A stretch of 64,000 nt of DNA from Brachyspira pilosicoli (lineage in GTDB: Bacteria > Spirochaetota > Brachyspiria > Brachyspirales > Brachyspiraceae): contig NZ_JAWLPU010000001.1 in assembly GCF_036997485.1 (NCBI RefSeq), forward strand, positions 248,001-312,000, read 5' to 3'. The first letter of the stretch is position 1; each line of letters begins with the position of its first letter. A model generated the notes under the pieces. That model did not search any database and had not been told where the DNA came from. It saw only the letters and a program-made list of their open reading frames with translations. Both the position numbers and the translations under genes were made by a program. Below, one piece after another: positions 45,671-53,138 of the stretch.

Positions 45671-45895
45671 ATTATTTGCAGGGCTTTGCCCCGCACCCCA
45701 CTTCTTTTGCGACCGAAGGAAGTGCCCTTGTGGCGTGACCCAAAGAAGCAAAAAGACTGCATTTTTTAACTTAAAATACAGGTATTATCTTACATTTTAT
45801 TTATATTCCAAACATACAAAGCTAAAGCATTTGCACTTTTTGGTTCTTTTTGCTGCGGGAAAAAGAACAATACAAATAACCAAAAGGCTGCATTT
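45671..45895 (-). repeat. Intergenic modular repeat array R3 (B-A, minus orientation)
   Basis: Read on the minus strand, a 5'-fragment of A (around 45895-45879) runs straight into module B (45873-45811), which is followed by a full A (45763-45671). The B stem here is GTTCTTTTT (45843-45851) with AAAAAGAAC (45860-45868), which differs from the CAACTTTTT/AAAAAGTTG of the other arrays but is fully paired. The A insert is a longer GC-rich palindromic stretch around GACCGAAGGAAGTGCC. No protein gene was found in 45545-46040. The array lies between divergent genes. Confidence 0.85.
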
Positions 45896-45971
45896 AATAA
45901 AATCTAAATATATTACCAAATAATATGTGCAACAAAAAACTCAATAATACATCTATTATAAAATATAGAAA

Positions 45972-46000
45972 TTGACAAAACAAATCTGTTTCAATATAAT
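45972..46000 (+). promoter_or_regulatory. Perfect consensus promoter of DUF4261 gene
   Basis: TTGACA (45972-45977), a 17-base spacer, then TATAAT (45995-46000). The expected start is near 46007, about 34 bases from the ATG at 46041. The frame open upstream from this TTG is therefore not the coding start. Confidence 0.85.
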
Positions 46001-46040
46001 TGTTTTTGTATTAGATTTTATATTAAAAATAGGAATAAAA

Positions 46041-46895
46041 ATGGATAACAAAAAATTAGAAAGCACCGAAGAAGCTCTTTTTTCTCATGTGTATTTTTAT
46101 AAAATTTTATTTAAAGAAAAACCACAACTGCCAAATATAGAATTGGTAAAACAAAAATTAAGAGGCATATATAATAACATAGAAACAATCTCTGAAGATA
46201 AAAACCTATACAGCATAATGATTAATGACCTTAAAGTAAAATTTCAAGATGATAAAGAATTAGGTGTTCAAGTTTTTATGTATGAGCCTATAGAGTTTGA
46301 TTATAGCACTATAAGCGATGAAGTTTATAATCAGGCTTGGGATATAAAAGATGCTAAAGAATTATTAAAAGAGTGCAAATATCAAGTAATGTTAAGCGAC
46401 TTTTTGGCTGGCGGATTAGATTATAAAGACAGAACTACCCTACTCAACAACTGGCTTAATATAGCATTAAATATATTTCCTAATGCTGTTGCCGTATACA
46501 ACGAACAAAGCGGTAAAATTTTACTTAGAGAACAATTATTAAAAAATCAATATCCTAAAAATTTAAGATTCTTATATTCAGGATTAAATATTAGATTTTT
46601 TAAAGTGCAAAACACTAATGATATGATAGTTGATACATTTGGGCTTTATTCCATAGGTCTTTCTGATATTCAGTACCATTTTCATGATTTAAACCCAAAC
46701 AATATAATACAGCATGCTATGAATATTGCTGCATATATATTTGAAAATGGAAACATTATAAAGAGTAATGATGAGATAGAAAGCATATTTAATGGAGTAA
46801 AATGGTTATGCAGATACGAAAAATCTTTAACTAAACCGCATAGAGAGATATTGGACATCAATACTCTTGAATATGCTGCTGGAAAAAGAAATTAA
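46041..46895 (+). CDS. DUF4261 domain protein (284 aa)
   Basis: The C-terminal two thirds match the DUF4261 pattern: MLSDFLAGGLDYKDRTTLLN, then NIALNIFPNAVAVYNEQSGK, then VDTFGLYSIGLSDIQYHFHD with a closing helix and KPHREILDIN. The start is taken as the ATG at 46041 because an AGGAA lies just before it and the promoter occupies the upstream extension. No signal peptide or membrane segment is seen. DUF4261 proteins have no established function; in other bacteria they are often near secretion or toxin-immunity loci, which is not the case here. It stands alone with its own promoter. Confidence 0.8.
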   Translation: MDNKKLESTEEALFSHVYFYKILFKEKPQLPNIELVKQKLRGIYNNIETISEDKNLYSIMINDLKVKFQDDKELGVQVFMYEPIEFDYSTISDEVYNQAWDIKDAKELLKECKYQVMLSDFLAGGLDYKDRTTLLNNWLNIALNIFPNAVAVYNEQSGKILLREQLLKNQYPKNLRFLYSGLNIRFFKVQNTNDMIVDTFGLYSIGLSDIQYHFHDLNPNNIIQHAMNIAAYIFENGNIIKSNDEIESIFNGVKWLCRYEKSLTKPHREILDINTLEYAAGKRN

Positions 46896-46952
46896 ATATA
46901 TAAAAAAATAAATAAAAAACAATAATTTTTTAAATAAATTCAAAATAAAGTA

Positions 46953-46980
46953 TTGACATGTTCTAAAAATATGTTAGAAT
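46953..46980 (+). promoter_or_regulatory. Promoter of a candidate small RNA
   Basis: TTGACA (46953-46958) and TAGAAT (46975-46980) are 16 bases apart. GTTAG, CTAAC and GTTAG (46973-46977, 46984-46988, 46994-46998) alternate across the -10 box and start point, which looks like a repressor operator. Confidence 0.6.
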
Positions 46981-46986
46981 AAACTA

Positions 46987-47118
46987 ACAATTAGTTAGAG
47001 ACTATAGTTGTTTTAAGCAAATTCTTTTGTATCCTTAAATTGATACAATATATTTTATAACCTTCATTTAATTAAACTGTTTTGGCACCTTTACAATAGT
47101 AGGGGTGCTAATTTTTTA
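46987..47118 (+). ncRNA. Candidate small RNA (about 130 nt)
   Basis: A promoter at 46953-46980 is followed by about 130 bases with no ATG-initiated frame and then an intrinsic terminator: TTGGCACC (47082-47089), GGTGCTAA (47104-47111) and TTTTTT (47112-47117). The convergent truA gene begins its stop at 47198, so nothing downstream on the plus strand could be controlled by read-through. I do not recognise 6S, 4.5S, tmRNA or RNase P features. Apart from this, 46896-47197 is AT-rich spacer. Confidence 0.5.
47082..47118 (+). terminator. Intrinsic terminator of the candidate small RNA
   Basis: An eight-base stem (TTGGCACC with GGTGCTAA, one G-T pair) is followed directly by six T. Confidence 0.7.
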
Positions 47119-47197
47119 TTAACTATTATTAAAAAAATAATAATTTACTATGAAGAAAAAATATATAATATTGATATATAATTAATCGCTTAATTTT

Positions 47198-47941
47198 TTA
47201 TTTAAAAAAGGCCCTTCTAAAATAAAGACCATGTGCAGGTGCTGTTACAAAAGCAAGCGTTCTATCTTCTTTTTTTAATATATCTTCTATAAAGTTTATA
47301 GGCATATTTTTTCTTTGACCTTCAACCAATGTGCCAACGATAATACGAACCATATTATGCAAAAAAGCATTACCCCTTATAATAAAATATATAGTATCTT
47401 TTTTTCTTATAGCACGTACCCTTTCAATATATCTAAACTTAGAATCATTTTCATCTTCAGTAGAGCAAAAAGAAGTAAAATTATGCTCCCCTATAATATA
47501 CTTAGCATATTCATTTATAAGTTTTTCATTTATAATGTTTTTTCTATAAAACCAAGAATATCTCTCATAAAAAGGAACAGATATATCACTATTTTGTACT
47601 ACATAAATATACTCTCTAAAGGTAGCAGAAGCTCTGGCATTAAAAGTATCATCTACTACTTCAGCATTAATTATTCTTATATCTTTAGGAAGAGCAGAAT
47701 TCAAAGCCCTAGTAACTCTTTCTATAGGCACAAGCATTTTTTCGACTCTAAAATTAGCCACCTGCCCCAAAGCATGCACTCCTGCGTCAGTTCGTCCGCA
47801 TCCATATATTGTAGTTTTTTTTGAATATATTTTTTGAACTGCTTTATAAATTTCTCCCTGAACAGTTCTCAAATTAGGCTGTATCTGCCAGCCAAAAAAA
47901 TCAGTGCCGTCATATTGTATAGTTATTTTTATATTAGTCAT
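47198..47941 (-). CDS. truA: tRNA pseudouridine synthase A
   Basis: The enzyme makes pseudouridine at positions 38-40 of tRNA anticodon arms. The catalytic Asp52 is in GCGRTDAGVHALGQ. The start IQYDGTDFFGWQIQPNLRTV, NALPKDIRII, EHNFTSFCSTED, the end FLHNMVRIIVGTLVEG and APAHGLYF are all family motifs. At 247 residues it is normal. It is divergent from flgE, with 940 bases between that hold a repeat array. Confidence 0.96.
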   Translation of the reverse strand: MTNIKITIQYDGTDFFGWQIQPNLRTVQGEIYKAVQKIYSKKTTIYGCGRTDAGVHALGQVANFRVEKMLVPIERVTRALNSALPKDIRIINAEVVDDTFNARASATFREYIYVVQNSDISVPFYERYSWFYRKNIINEKLINEYAKYIIGEHNFTSFCSTEDENDSKFRYIERVRAIRKKDTIYFIIRGNAFLHNMVRIIVGTLVEGQRKNMPINFIEDILKKEDRTLAFVTAPAHGLYFRRAFFK

Positions 47942-48138
47942 TATTATTATTTATAAATATTTATTATTGAACGTAGTCATACTATAACAAATAATAAATT
48001 AAGTCAAATTATCAAATAAAACTAGTAAATCTAAAGATTGAGTTTTAATAAAATATAATATTTTTTGGTTATAGATATTTAAAAAGTAAATTAATAAATA
48101 TTTATATTACATTAATTTTATTATTTGTATATTTTTTG

Positions 48139-48740
48139 TTTATTCAACTTTTTCCCGCGTACGAGCTGTACCACCTTGCCGCACGGTAATGTTATCCTTT
48201 AATTATAACTTCTTAGTCGTGCGGAGGAGTGCCTTTTAATGTACAATTAAATTATAAAATTTATAATAAGAATGCAGTTCTTTTGCTTCTTTTATACCAA
48301 TAAAAGAAGTGGGGGTTCGGGGGCTAGTCCCCGCAGATAATAAAAAAGATGAAAATTTTTTAGTATCTATTAAACAACTATAATTTATATTATTATTTTT
48401 ATTCAACTTTTTCCCGTAGCAAAAAGTTGCAAAAAGTACAAGTACTATAGCTTTGTATGTTGGAATATGTATAAACTATATTGTAATACCAACATTTTAA
48501 GCATAAAAAATGCAGTTCTTTTGCTTCTTTTATACCAATACCGAGTAGGTGCCTATCGGCAAAAGAAGTGGGGTGCGGGGCAAAGCCCTGCAAATAACTA
48601 AAATAAAAGAATCAAAAATTTTTAATATATATTATTAAAACTATTATTTTATATCAAATTTCTTATTGTTCTTTTTCCCGCAGCTCGCACCCACAGGCAC
48701 TTCCTTCGGTCGCAATCTGGGGAAAGCCCCAGATATAAAA
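48139..48740 (+). repeat. Intergenic modular repeat array R4 (B-A-B-A plus a chimera)
   Basis: A B start (48141-48159) is broken by a GC-rich inverted repeat. Then come A (48272-48338), B (48401-48470), A (48510-48598) and a chimeric piece (48664-48740). A stems are CTTCTTTT/AAAAGAAG (48286-48293 with 48302-48309, and 48524-48531 with 48561-48568). The B stem is CAACTTTTT (48404-48412) with AAAAAGTTG (48421-48429). The first A lacks the palindromic insert that the second A carries (CCGAGTAGGTGCCTATCGG at 48541-48559). The rest of 47942-48881 is AT-rich spacer. Confidence 0.88.
48179..48224. repeat. CCGCACG/CGTGCGG inverted repeat inside array R4
   Basis: CCGCACG (48179-48185) and CGTGCGG (48218-48224) are inverted, about 32 bases apart. 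They sit where module B would normally continue after TTCCCG. The same words occur at 19787-19870. This may be a small mobile palindrome that entered a B module. Confidence 0.55.
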
Positions 48741-48788
48741 CAAAATATAATTTTCACAAAATAAAATTCTAAGACTATAAAAAAATAT

Positions 48789-48814
48789 TAAACAAATTTC
48801 AATTATACCGAAAA
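48789..48814 (+). promoter_or_regulatory. Possible sigma-28-like promoter of flgE
   Basis: TAAA (48789-48792) is followed after about 14 bases by ACCGAAAA (48807-48814), near the flagellar consensus TAAA-N15-GCCGATAA. It lies about 70 bases upstream of flgE. The match is partial and the spacer is one base short. Confidence 0.35.
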
Positions 48815-48881
48815 TAATTACTAAGAATATAACAAATTAATTAAATATAAAAAAAATTACTTTTATGGAGGAATTCGCCTT

Positions 48882-50207
48882 ATGATGCGTTCATTATTTG
48901 CAGGTGTATCTGGATTGCAGAATCACCAAACTAGAATGGATGTTGTTGGTAATAACATATCCAATGTAAATACATACGGTTTTAAAAAAGGTAGAGTAAC
49001 TTTCAAGGATATGATAAGCCAATCTTTAAGCGGAGCAGCTAAACCGCAGGAAGATAGAGGCGGTATCAATCCTCAGCAGGTTGGTCTTGGTATGCAGGTA
49101 GCTACTATAGATACAATACATACACAAGGAGCTTTACAAGTTACAGGTGTAAATACAGATTTAGCTATTCAGGGAGAAGGTTTCTTTATTGAGAAGAAAG
49201 GAAATAGTTCTTATTATACAAGAAATGGTGCTTTCTCTTTAGATAAAAATGGTTATTTAGTTAATCCTTCAAATGGTTATAAGGTACAAGGTTGGAATGC
49301 TGTACTTAATCCAGAAACAGGCATGATGGAATTAAATACTGCTGCCGGCGTAGAAGATTTAATTATACCAGTAGGTTCAAAAGACCCAGCAAGAGCTACA
49401 CAAAATACTAAGTTCTTCTGTAACCTACAAAAAAATAGCGATACTCACCAAGCAGATTTAACTATTTATGATTCTACAGGAATACCTCGTCAATTAAGAG
49501 CAACATTCAATAGAACAGATGTTAACAGATGGGATATGGTAATAGAAGTACCAGAAGCAACAGAAGGAAGTGTAAGTGTTTCAGCAGGCGACCCTGTTGA
49601 AGGCGGCGGAAACAATACTTTCCAATTAGTATTTAATGATGCTGGTTCTTTAATTTCAGTAAGCGACGGTACTAATACTCAAACTGAAGGAGTATTAATG
49701 CCTAATGTATCTTTCACTTACACAGGTACAGACGGAGAAGTAAATCAAACTATTAACCTTACTTTAGGAGAGGTTGGTTTATTTAATGGTATTACACAAT
49801 TTGAATCCCCTTCAACAACTAAAGCTATAGAACAAGACGGCTATACTATGGGTATGCTTGAAGGTTTCAGCTTTGATGACAGCGGTCAGATTACTGGTGT
49901 ATTTACAAACGGTAATAGAAAAACTTTAGGACAGGTTGCTTTAGCTAAATTTGCTAATGCAGGCGGTTTGGAAAAAGCAGGAGATACTTTATTTGTAGAG
50001 AGCAATAACTCTGGTGCTGCTAATATTGGTGTTGCTGCTGCTGAAGGAAGAGGTTCTATTAAAGCTGGTACTTTAGAGATGTCTAACGTTGATTTGAGCG
50101 AACAGTTTACTGATATGATAGTAACTCAAAGAGGTTTCCAAGCTAATGCAAGAACTATAACTACAGCTGACCAGTTACTTCAAGAGGTTATAGCACTTAA
50201 AAGATAA
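48882..50207 (+). CDS. flgE: Flagellar hook protein FlgE
   Basis: The hook protein of the periplasmic flagellum. The N-terminus SLFAGVSGLQNHQTRMDVVG and NNISNVNTYGFKK, and the C-terminus EMSNVDLSEQFTDMIVTQRG followed by FQANARTI, are the rod/hook family ends. Between them lie the D1/D2 domains. Lys167 (in PVGSKDPA) and Cys180 (in KFFCNL) are 13 residues apart, the spacing of the lysinoalanine cross-link known from treponeme hooks. GGAGGA precedes two adjacent ATGs at 48882 and 48885. It opens a run of flgE, flbD, motA and motB. An upstream flgD is not present; a repeat array lies there instead. Confidence 0.96.
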   Translation: MMRSLFAGVSGLQNHQTRMDVVGNNISNVNTYGFKKGRVTFKDMISQSLSGAAKPQEDRGGINPQQVGLGMQVATIDTIHTQGALQVTGVNTDLAIQGEGFFIEKKGNSSYYTRNGAFSLDKNGYLVNPSNGYKVQGWNAVLNPETGMMELNTAAGVEDLIIPVGSKDPARATQNTKFFCNLQKNSDTHQADLTIYDSTGIPRQLRATFNRTDVNRWDMVIEVPEATEGSVSVSAGDPVEGGGNNTFQLVFNDAGSLISVSDGTNTQTEGVLMPNVSFTYTGTDGEVNQTINLTLGEVGLFNGITQFESPSTTKAIEQDGYTMGMLEGFSFDDSGQITGVFTNGNRKTLGQVALAKFANAGGLEKAGDTLFVESNNSGAANIGVAAAEGRGSIKAGTLEMSNVDLSEQFTDMIVTQRGFQANARTITTADQLLQEVIALKR

Positions 50208-50270
50208 ATAAAATATTAGACTTTTTGTTTTTTTTTAGTATAATATAATGGTTAGGAGTTTCTTAATATT

Positions 50271-50495
50271 ATGATATATGTAACTAGATTTGACGGAAGC
50301 GTTTTATATATTAATCCACATCAAATAGAGTTTATGGAGGAAACTCCTGATTTGGTAATCACTATGCTATCTGGAAGAAAAGTGCTAACTAAAGATAGTT
50401 TTGAAACAGTGTTAAATAGAATAGTTGAATATAGAACAAGAATAGTAAATGAAGATTCTACTAAAAAACCTTCTTTCTATGGAAATGAAGATTAA
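50271..50495 (+). CDS. flbD: Flagellar protein FlbD
   Basis: A 74-residue protein of the FlbD family, which is typically placed between flgE and motA in spirochaetes and other bacteria. The pattern is IYVTRFDGSVLYINPHQIEF, ETPDLVITMLSGRKVLTKDS and a C-terminal helix. The function is unclear; it is generally associated with the flagellar motor operon. It follows flgE by 63 bases and precedes motA by 60. Confidence 0.92.
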   Translation: MIYVTRFDGSVLYINPHQIEFMEETPDLVITMLSGRKVLTKDSFETVLNRIVEYRTRIVNEDSTKKPSFYGNED

Positions 50496-50555
50496 GGCAG
50501 CAAAAATTAGTAAAAGTTTAATAAAAAATAAATAAAATATTAGAGAGTAAAAAAT

Positions 50556-51347
50556 ATGGATATTATAGTACCTTTAGGTTTTTTCTTAGTTATAGGTATC
50601 AATTTATTTGGTATAATTTCAGGCGGTGGTAATGTTGGTCACATGGTAGATATTGCCTCTGCAGTTGTAACAGGTTTAGGAGGAACTACTTCTCTTTTCG
50701 TTGCAAACGACATAGGAACTATATTGGGCGTACCTAGAGCTATTAAAGTTCTTTTAAATAAACCTAACTATGATGAAGCACAAATAATTATTACTTTAAT
50801 AAGTTTCTCTGAAAAGGCAAGAAGAGAGGGCTTGCTTGTACTTGAAGATGATATACAAGAAGTGTCTGACCCATTTCTTAAAAAAGGAATGCAGCTTGTA
50901 GTAGACGGAACAGACCCAGAATTAGTAAAAAATATTTTGAATACAGAAATAGATAACGTAGAGGCAAGACACGATACAGTAAGAAAGGTATTTGAAGATG
51001 CTGCTTCATTATATCCTGCTTGGGGTATGATTGGTACATTAATCGGACTTGTAATAATGCTTAGAAGCTTAGGTGGCGGTGGTGGTGTTGAAGCCATTGG
51101 TTCTGGTATGGCGGTAGCACTTATTACTACTTACTATGGTTCGGTTATAGCTAACGGTTTTGCTTTGCCTATAGCTGGTAGGCTTGCAGCAAGACATGCT
51201 TCTGAGGCTATTGTACAGAGCATTATGCTTGAGGGTATATTATCTATACAGGCTGGCGATAACCCTAGAATTGTTAAAGATAAATTAGTATCTTTCTTAC
51301 CTCCTCCTCAGCGTCAAAAAGTTAATGAGCAGGTTGGAGATAGATAA
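50556..51347 (+). CDS. motA: Flagellar motor stator protein MotA
   Basis: The proton-channel stator subunit. It has four membrane segments (about 2-21, 33-50, 150-170 and 180-205) and the large cytoplasmic loop between segments 2 and 3. Motifs include YPAWGMIGTLIGLVIMLRSL with the conserved Pro, and GSGMAVALITTYYGSVIANG. At 263 residues it is normal. motB follows 18 bases later. Confidence 0.96.
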   Translation: MDIIVPLGFFLVIGINLFGIISGGGNVGHMVDIASAVVTGLGGTTSLFVANDIGTILGVPRAIKVLLNKPNYDEAQIIITLISFSEKARREGLLVLEDDIQEVSDPFLKKGMQLVVDGTDPELVKNILNTEIDNVEARHDTVRKVFEDAASLYPAWGMIGTLIGLVIMLRSLGGGGGVEAIGSGMAVALITTYYGSVIANGFALPIAGRLAARHASEAIVQSIMLEGILSIQAGDNPRIVKDKLVSFLPPPQRQKVNEQVGDR

Positions 51348-51365
51348 ATAATTTAAGGATAAATA

Positions 51366-52166
51366 ATGGCTACTATTAAATTTGGTAAAAAAGCTAAAAA
51401 AGTTGGGGATAAAGCACAGGTACCTGGTCCTTCTGCTCCATTATGGCTTCAAACTTATGGAGACTTCGTTACTTTGGTACTTACGTTCTTCGTATTACTA
51501 CTTTCTACAATGTCTGAATCTATTAGTGATTCTACTATGCAGTTGCTTGCTACTGCTTTTCAGGGTTCTTTTGGTAATTTATCTGGGGGAGTTACTTTAT
51601 CACAGAGTAAATTAGTTGCAGGAGGAGCTAATGTAGATGCTTTACCTGCTATGGACAGAGGTTACTCTATGGGTAGAAGCGTGGATAAGGCAGTATCAGT
51701 ATTAGAATCTGAAATAAAAAACAATAAAGTAAGAGTATCTGAAGATGAAAGAGGTTTTGTCATCACATTAGGTGCAGACCAATATTTTGAATCAGCTTCT
51801 ACAAACATAGTAAATACCCAAAGCAATACTGAAACTTTTATCAAGATAGCTTCAGTGCTTAGCACATTACCAAACGATATTAGAATAGAAGGTCATACAG
51901 ATTCTGGTGCAATATTAGAAGGAAGTATTACAGAACAATGGTTTGGAAACAACTGGGGACTTTCTACTGCGAGAGCTATTGTTGTATTAGAAAAAATATT
52001 TGAAAGCGACCAAACTGGAAAGTTAGACATAAATAAATATTCTGTTGCAGGTTATGCTGACACTAGACCTGTGGCTTCTAATGATTTGCCGGATGGAAGA
52101 GCTTTAAATAGAAGAGTTGATATAGTTGTAGTTCGTAATGATGTAACTTACTATAATCAAAAATAA
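51366..52166 (+). CDS. motB: Flagellar motor stator protein MotB
   Basis: The stator subunit that anchors the motor to peptidoglycan. One membrane helix starts at about residue 34 and carries the proton-binding Asp33 in YGDFVTLVLTFFVLLLS. The periplasmic OmpA-like domain has IRIEGHTDSGAI, GLSTARAIVV and GYADTRPVASNDLPDGRALN. At 266 residues it is normal. In many spirochaetes fliL, fliM and fliN follow motB, but here a methyltransferase gene starts eight bases later. Confidence 0.96.
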   Translation: MATIKFGKKAKKVGDKAQVPGPSAPLWLQTYGDFVTLVLTFFVLLLSTMSESISDSTMQLLATAFQGSFGNLSGGVTLSQSKLVAGGANVDALPAMDRGYSMGRSVDKAVSVLESEIKNNKVRVSEDERGFVITLGADQYFESASTNIVNTQSNTETFIKIASVLSTLPNDIRIEGHTDSGAILEGSITEQWFGNNWGLSTARAIVVLEKIFESDQTGKLDINKYSVAGYADTRPVASNDLPDGRALNRRVDIVVVRNDVTYYNQK

Positions 52167-52174
52167 TAAATTGT

Positions 52175-53047
52175 ATGATTGTAGCAAGAGATTGGAAAGA
52201 TTATAAAATTTTAGATGCTGGAAATGGCGAAAAATTTGAGAATATAGGAGGATTTTTAGTATCGCGTCCTGATTCTCAAATTATTTGGCAAAAACAATTA
52301 AATAAATGGGATAATTTAGATGCCATATATCATCGCTCTGATAAGGGAGGCGGTTATTGGCAGTATATTAACACTCCTAAAGAAAACTTTATCATCAAAT
52401 ACAGAGATTTATCATTCAAAATAGAGTTTACAAACTTTAAACATATTGGACTTTTTCCAGAGCAGGCTGTTAATTGGCAATTTATAATAGACAAAATTAA
52501 AGAAAAAAAATCTTCTACTCATCAAAACAAAGAAATAAAAGCTTTAAATTTATTTGCATATACAGGCGGTGCAACTGTAGCTTGTGCTTATGCGGATTGC
52601 GATGAAATAGTGCATGTTGATGCTTCAAAAAAAATTCTTGGGCATGCAAAAACAAATATCGAAATTAATAATTTTCAAAATAAAAAAGTAAGATTTATTA
52701 TAGAAGATGTTATCAAATTTGTTTTAAGAGAAGTGAGAAGAGAGAGAAAATATGATGTTATTATAATGGACCCTCCAGTATATGGCAGAGGTCCTAATGG
52801 AGAGCTTTGGCAGATAGAAACAAGTTTAACAAGATTGGTAGAAGAATGCGTTAAACTATTATCTCCCTCCCCTATTTTATTTTTAATTAATTGCTATACT
52901 GCAAGTTTTTCTCATATATCTCTTAAAAATATTTTACAAACTCAAATTAAAAATAAAGGTTTTTTTGAAAGCGGAGAGATAGCGCTTCCTATAGAAAATA
53001 GTAATTTAATACTCCCATCAGGAATATATGCAAGGTTTTTTACATAA
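52175..53047 (+). CDS. Class I SAM-dependent methyltransferase (RlmI-like)
   Basis: The SAM site is visible in ALNLFAYTGGATVACAYA (about 125-142), VHVDASKKILGHAKTNIEIN and the catalytic IIMDPPVYGRGPNG. The N-terminal 100 residues hold a beta-rich piece like that of rRNA large-subunit methyltransferases of the RlmI/RlmK type. RNA is the likely substrate, but the exact base is not known. At 290 residues it is somewhat short of RlmI because there is no PUA domain. It follows motB by eight bases, so it is cotranscribed with the stator genes. Confidence 0.82.
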   Translation: MIVARDWKDYKILDAGNGEKFENIGGFLVSRPDSQIIWQKQLNKWDNLDAIYHRSDKGGGYWQYINTPKENFIIKYRDLSFKIEFTNFKHIGLFPEQAVNWQFIIDKIKEKKSSTHQNKEIKALNLFAYTGGATVACAYADCDEIVHVDASKKILGHAKTNIEINNFQNKKVRFIIEDVIKFVLREVRRERKYDVIIMDPPVYGRGPNGELWQIETSLTRLVEECVKLLSPSPILFLINCYTASFSHISLKNILQTQIKNKGFFESGEIALPIENSNLILPSGIYARFFT

Positions 53048-53138
53048 AATTATAATACTATAACTATTGCTTTTTTTTATTTATGAGTTAAAGTTTTAAA
53101 TGGGTTTGAGATATATTAATAATTTTTAAGGAAACAAT

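Noticed and set aside
45735-45923. 62-codon frame near the DUF4261 gene
   Set aside because: It is composed of repeat modules A and B and has no ribosome binding site.
45972-46040. Longer start of the DUF4261 gene at a TTG
   Set aside because: The TTG is part of the -35 box of a perfect promoter, so this stretch is upstream of transcription.
48399-48593. 64-codon frame on the minus strand before flgE
   Set aside because: It lies wholly within the repeat array and is the antisense of the A and B hairpins.
47942-48881. CRISPR array
   Set aside because: The repeats are hairpin modules of two kinds, with unequal spacers and no uniform direct repeat of CRISPR length. No cas genes are seen.
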